Below the pieces are notes generated by a model, which was given only the letters and a program-made list of their open reading frames with translations, was not told the DNA's origin and ran no database searches. The translations under genes were made by a program, and so were the position numbers. A stretch of DNA of 7,308 nt from UBA9676 sp036522155. Its GTDB lineage: Bacteria; Actinomycetota; Actinomycetes; Streptosporangiales; Streptosporangiaceae. This document shows positions 5,545 to 7,308 of this stretch, one piece after another (position 1 is the first letter of the stretch; every line of letters begins with the position of its first letter). The stretch is from the NCBI GenBank assembly GCA_036522155.1, contig DATDGI010000251.1, positions 1-7,308 on the forward strand, read 5' to 3'.

Positions 5545-6747
5545 TTACAGCAGTCCAGTCAGCCAGTACCTGACCGCATCCCACTGGGCGCTGAGATAGC
5601 TGAGGAAGATCTGCCCGGCCGGGATGACGGCCATCGCCACGAGGATAGTGGCAACCGCGGCCAGCACGAGCACCATCAGCGCCCAGCCGGACACCCGCGG
5701 CCGGTACAGGCGGCTTACGCCCTTGGCGTCGACCAGCTTCCCGCCCACCCGCAGCCGGGTGAGCCAGGTGCTGGAGTGACCATCCCGGCCCTTGTCCAGG
5801 AACTCGTCCAGGGTGTAGTGGGTGCCGACGGCGACGATCAGGCTGGCCCCCTTCTCGTCGGCCATCAGCAGCGCGACATCCTCGCTGGTCCCCGGGCTGG
5901 GATAGAGCACCGCCGGCAGGCCAAGCCGCTGCACCCGGGCCAGCCCGGGCGCCCGGCCGTCCGGGTAGGCGTGCACCACCAGCTCGGCCCCGCAGCGCAG
6001 CCCGCTGTCCGACACCGAATCCATGTCGCCGACGATGAGATGGGGCCGGTACCCCGCCACCAGCAAGGTGTCGGCCCCGCCGTCCACCCCGATCATGAGG
6101 GGCTTGAACTCCCGGATGTAGGAGCGCAGGGCGGCCAGATCCTCGCGCAGGTGGTAGCCCCGCACCACCACCAGCACGTGCCGGCCCTCGATCTTCGTGC
6201 GCAGCTCGGGGCCGGTGATCCCGGCGATGATCAGCTCACCGTCGCGGGTCATGTAGTCCAGCGTGTTGGTGACGAACGCCCGCAGCTGGGCGGCCATCCC
6301 CGCCTTGGCCTCGGCCATCGCGGCCGCGACCGATTCCGTGGTCTGCACCTTGCCCTTGGCGATGACCTCGTCCCCGGCGTACAGGGTGTCGCCGTCGAGC
6401 CGGACCGGCTTCCCCTCGCTGACCCGGGCGAACAGGTCCGGCCCGGCCTCGTCCACCAGCGGGATGCCGGCGTCCACCAGCAGCTGCGGCCCCGGGTTGG
6501 GATACCGGCCGCTGATGCTCGTGGCCGCGTTCACCACCGCGGCGACCTGGCAGGTGATCAGCGCGTCGGCGCTCACCCGGTCCAGGTCCACGTGGTCGAT
6601 GATGGCGATGTCGCCCGCGGCCAGCCGTTTGGTCAGGATCTTGGTCCGGCGGCCGAGCCGGGCGGGCCCCGATACACCGGGCAGGTCATCTGGCCTGGGC
6701 CGGTGCTTTATCGGGAGCTTGCGGAACTGGCCGATCATCATTGCCAT
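5545..6747 (-). CDS. steA: SteA, membrane-anchored divisome/cell-separation protein with TPK-like fold
   Basis: A 400-residue protein of the Rv1697/SteA family, which in Corynebacterineae works with SteB to activate peptidoglycan hydrolysis at the septum. The N-terminus is basic (7-41). A conserved family block follows: GDIAIIDHVDLDRVSADALI (45-64) and VNAATSISGRYPNPGPQLLV (72-91). A thiamin-pyrophosphokinase-like region contains IGVDGGADTLLVAGYRPHLI (219-238) running into VGDMDS (239-244), so the GDxDS metal-binding aspartates (Asp241, Asp243) are kept. The block around SEDVALLMADEKG (288-300) and GTHYTLDEFLDKGRDG (308-323) is also family-typical. One membrane segment at about 354-376 leaves a short C-terminal tail of roughly 24 residues; the bulk is cytosolic. 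The ATG at 6747 is used here, but Met3 or Met4 are equally possible since no clear ribosome-binding site is visible. It lies 21 bp after recN. Confidence 0.93.
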   Translation of the reverse strand: MAMMIGQFRKLPIKHRPRPDDLPGVSGPARLGRRTKILTKRLAAGDIAIIDHVDLDRVSADALITCQVAAVVNAATSISGRYPNPGPQLLVDAGIPLVDEAGPDLFARVSEGKPVRLDGDTLYAGDEVIAKGKVQTTESVAAAMAEAKAGMAAQLRAFVTNTLDYMTRDGELIIAGITGPELRTKIEGRHVLVVVRGYHLREDLAALRSYIREFKPLMIGVDGGADTLLVAGYRPHLIVGDMDSVSDSGLRCGAELVVHAYPDGRAPGLARVQRLGLPAVLYPSPGTSEDVALLMADEKGASLIVAVGTHYTLDEFLDKGRDGHSSTWLTRLRVGGKLVDAKGVSRLYRPRVSGWALMVLVLAAVATILVAMAVIPAGQIFLSYLSAQWDAVRYWLTGLL

Positions 6748-6768
6748 ACTGCCAGATCAGCAGGCCGC

Positions 6769-7308
6769 TCAGGTCCCGGCCCGCTGCAGACCGGCCCGCT
6801 CGGCCGCGGCGGCGGCCAGGAGCTCCCCCGCGTGCGCCCGGCCGAACTCCGAGTCCGCCAGGCCCGCCAGCATCCGGGACAGCTCGACGACCCGGGCCGT
6901 ATCATCCAGCCGGGTGACGCCGCTGCGGGTGACCGAGCCGTCGTCGGCCTTCTCCACCACGAGGTGGGCGTCCGCGTAGGCGGCGACCTGTGGCAGGTGG
7001 GTGACCACGATCACCTGCGCCAGCCGGGCCAGCCGGGCCAGCCTGCGCCCGATCTCGGTGGCCGCCTGGCCGCCCACCCCGGCGTCCACCTCGTCGAACA
7101 CGAAGGTCGGCACCGGGTCGGCCCCGGCGAACACCACTTCGATGGCCAGCATGACCCGGGACAGCTCACCGCCGGACGCGCCCTTGCCCAGCGGCAGCGA
7201 GGGTGCCCCCGGGTGCGCGGCCAGCCGGATGTCCACCTCGTCCGCCCCGTGCGGGCCGAACTCGCCGGTCCCGGTGATCGCCACCGTGAGCCGCGCATGG
7301 GGCATGGC
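6769..7308 (-). CDS. recN: RecN, DNA double-strand-break repair ATPase (C-terminal part)
   Basis: This is the last 179 residues of RecN, an SMC-like ABC ATPase acting early in double-strand-break repair; the start lies beyond the right edge. The visible part is the C-terminal half of the nucleotide-binding head: ABC signature GASGGELSRVMLAIEVV, Walker B PTFVFDEVDAGVGG and the switch histidine in QVIVVTHLPQVAAYADAH. The Met at 7303-7305 is internal, not the start, because the family's coiled coil and Walker A should lie upstream and the frame remains open. The gene ends with TGA at 6769-6771. The recN-steA-steB order is widespread in Actinobacteria, which supports all three calls. Co-transcription with steA is likely from the 21-bp spacing. 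Confidence 0.96.
   Translation of the reverse strand, partial: AMPHARLTVAITGTGEFGPHGADEVDIRLAAHPGAPSLPLGKGASGGELSRVMLAIEVVFAGADPVPTFVFDEVDAGVGGQAATEIGRRLARLARLAQVIVVTHLPQVAAYADAHLVVEKADDGSVTRSGVTRLDDTARVVELSRMLAGLADSEFGRAHAGELLAAAAAERAGLQRAGT

Larger units (their letters stand above)
793..7308 (-). other. Probable polycistronic unit recN-steA-steB-PNPT-flippase-GT4
   Basis: Six genes are on one strand with spacings of +21, +6, -4, -4 and -4 bp and no room for a terminator or a full promoter between them. The last three junctions are ATGA, GTGA and ATGA overlaps, the geometry of termination-reinitiation coupling. The unit ends at the TAA at 793-795, before an AT-rich gap. Internal promoters inside coding regions cannot be excluded. 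Confidence 0.7.

Noticed and set aside
7303..7305. ATG as the start of a short RecN-like gene
   Set aside because: The frame stays open to the window edge, and the visible segment lacks the Walker A and coiled-coil parts that must lie upstream; this Met is internal.

Overview
The window is very GC-rich. All supported genes are on the minus strand, with strong G/C preference at third codon positions, GTG/ATG starts and 4-bp stop/start overlaps. With the recN-steA-steB/mctB gene order, this points to a chromosomal segment of a high-GC actinobacterium. The sequence alone does not fix the genus. I see no RNA genes, mobile elements, CRISPR arrays or integrase/att signatures.

Layout in the direction of transcription (right to left). 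The 3' end of recN (DNA repair ATPase) enters at the right edge. It is followed after 21 bp by steA (membrane-anchored protein with a thiamin-pyrophosphokinase-like fold, linked to cell separation). Six bp later comes a SteB/MctB-family single-pass protein. Three genes then follow, each overlapping the previous one by 4 bp: a MraY/WecA-like polyprenyl-phosphate sugar-1-phosphate transferase homologue, a divergent MurJ/MviN-like flippase, and a GT4-family (GT-B fold) glycosyltransferase. A 141-bp intergenic gap with an AT-rich core separates this run from a last gene, which is cut off by the left edge. That gene encodes a protein with a long Pro-rich cytosolic N-terminus and one membrane anchor, whose function I do not recognise.

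How the genes may work together. SteA and SteB are known from Corynebacterineae as partners in septal cell separation, and the SteB family also includes the mycobacterial protein MctB. In mycobacteria pyrG follows this pair. Here the next three genes look instead like a compact pathway for a lipid-linked glycan: an initiating phosphotransferase, a cytosolic glycosyltransferase and a lipid-linked-sugar flippase, apparently co-translated with the divisome pair. The phosphotransferase and the flippase both keep family-diagnostic motifs but have changes at key polar positions. The substrate is therefore probably not ordinary lipid II, or one or both have become non-catalytic. This is the most interesting hypothesis in the window. 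It rests on motif reading and context, not on any search.
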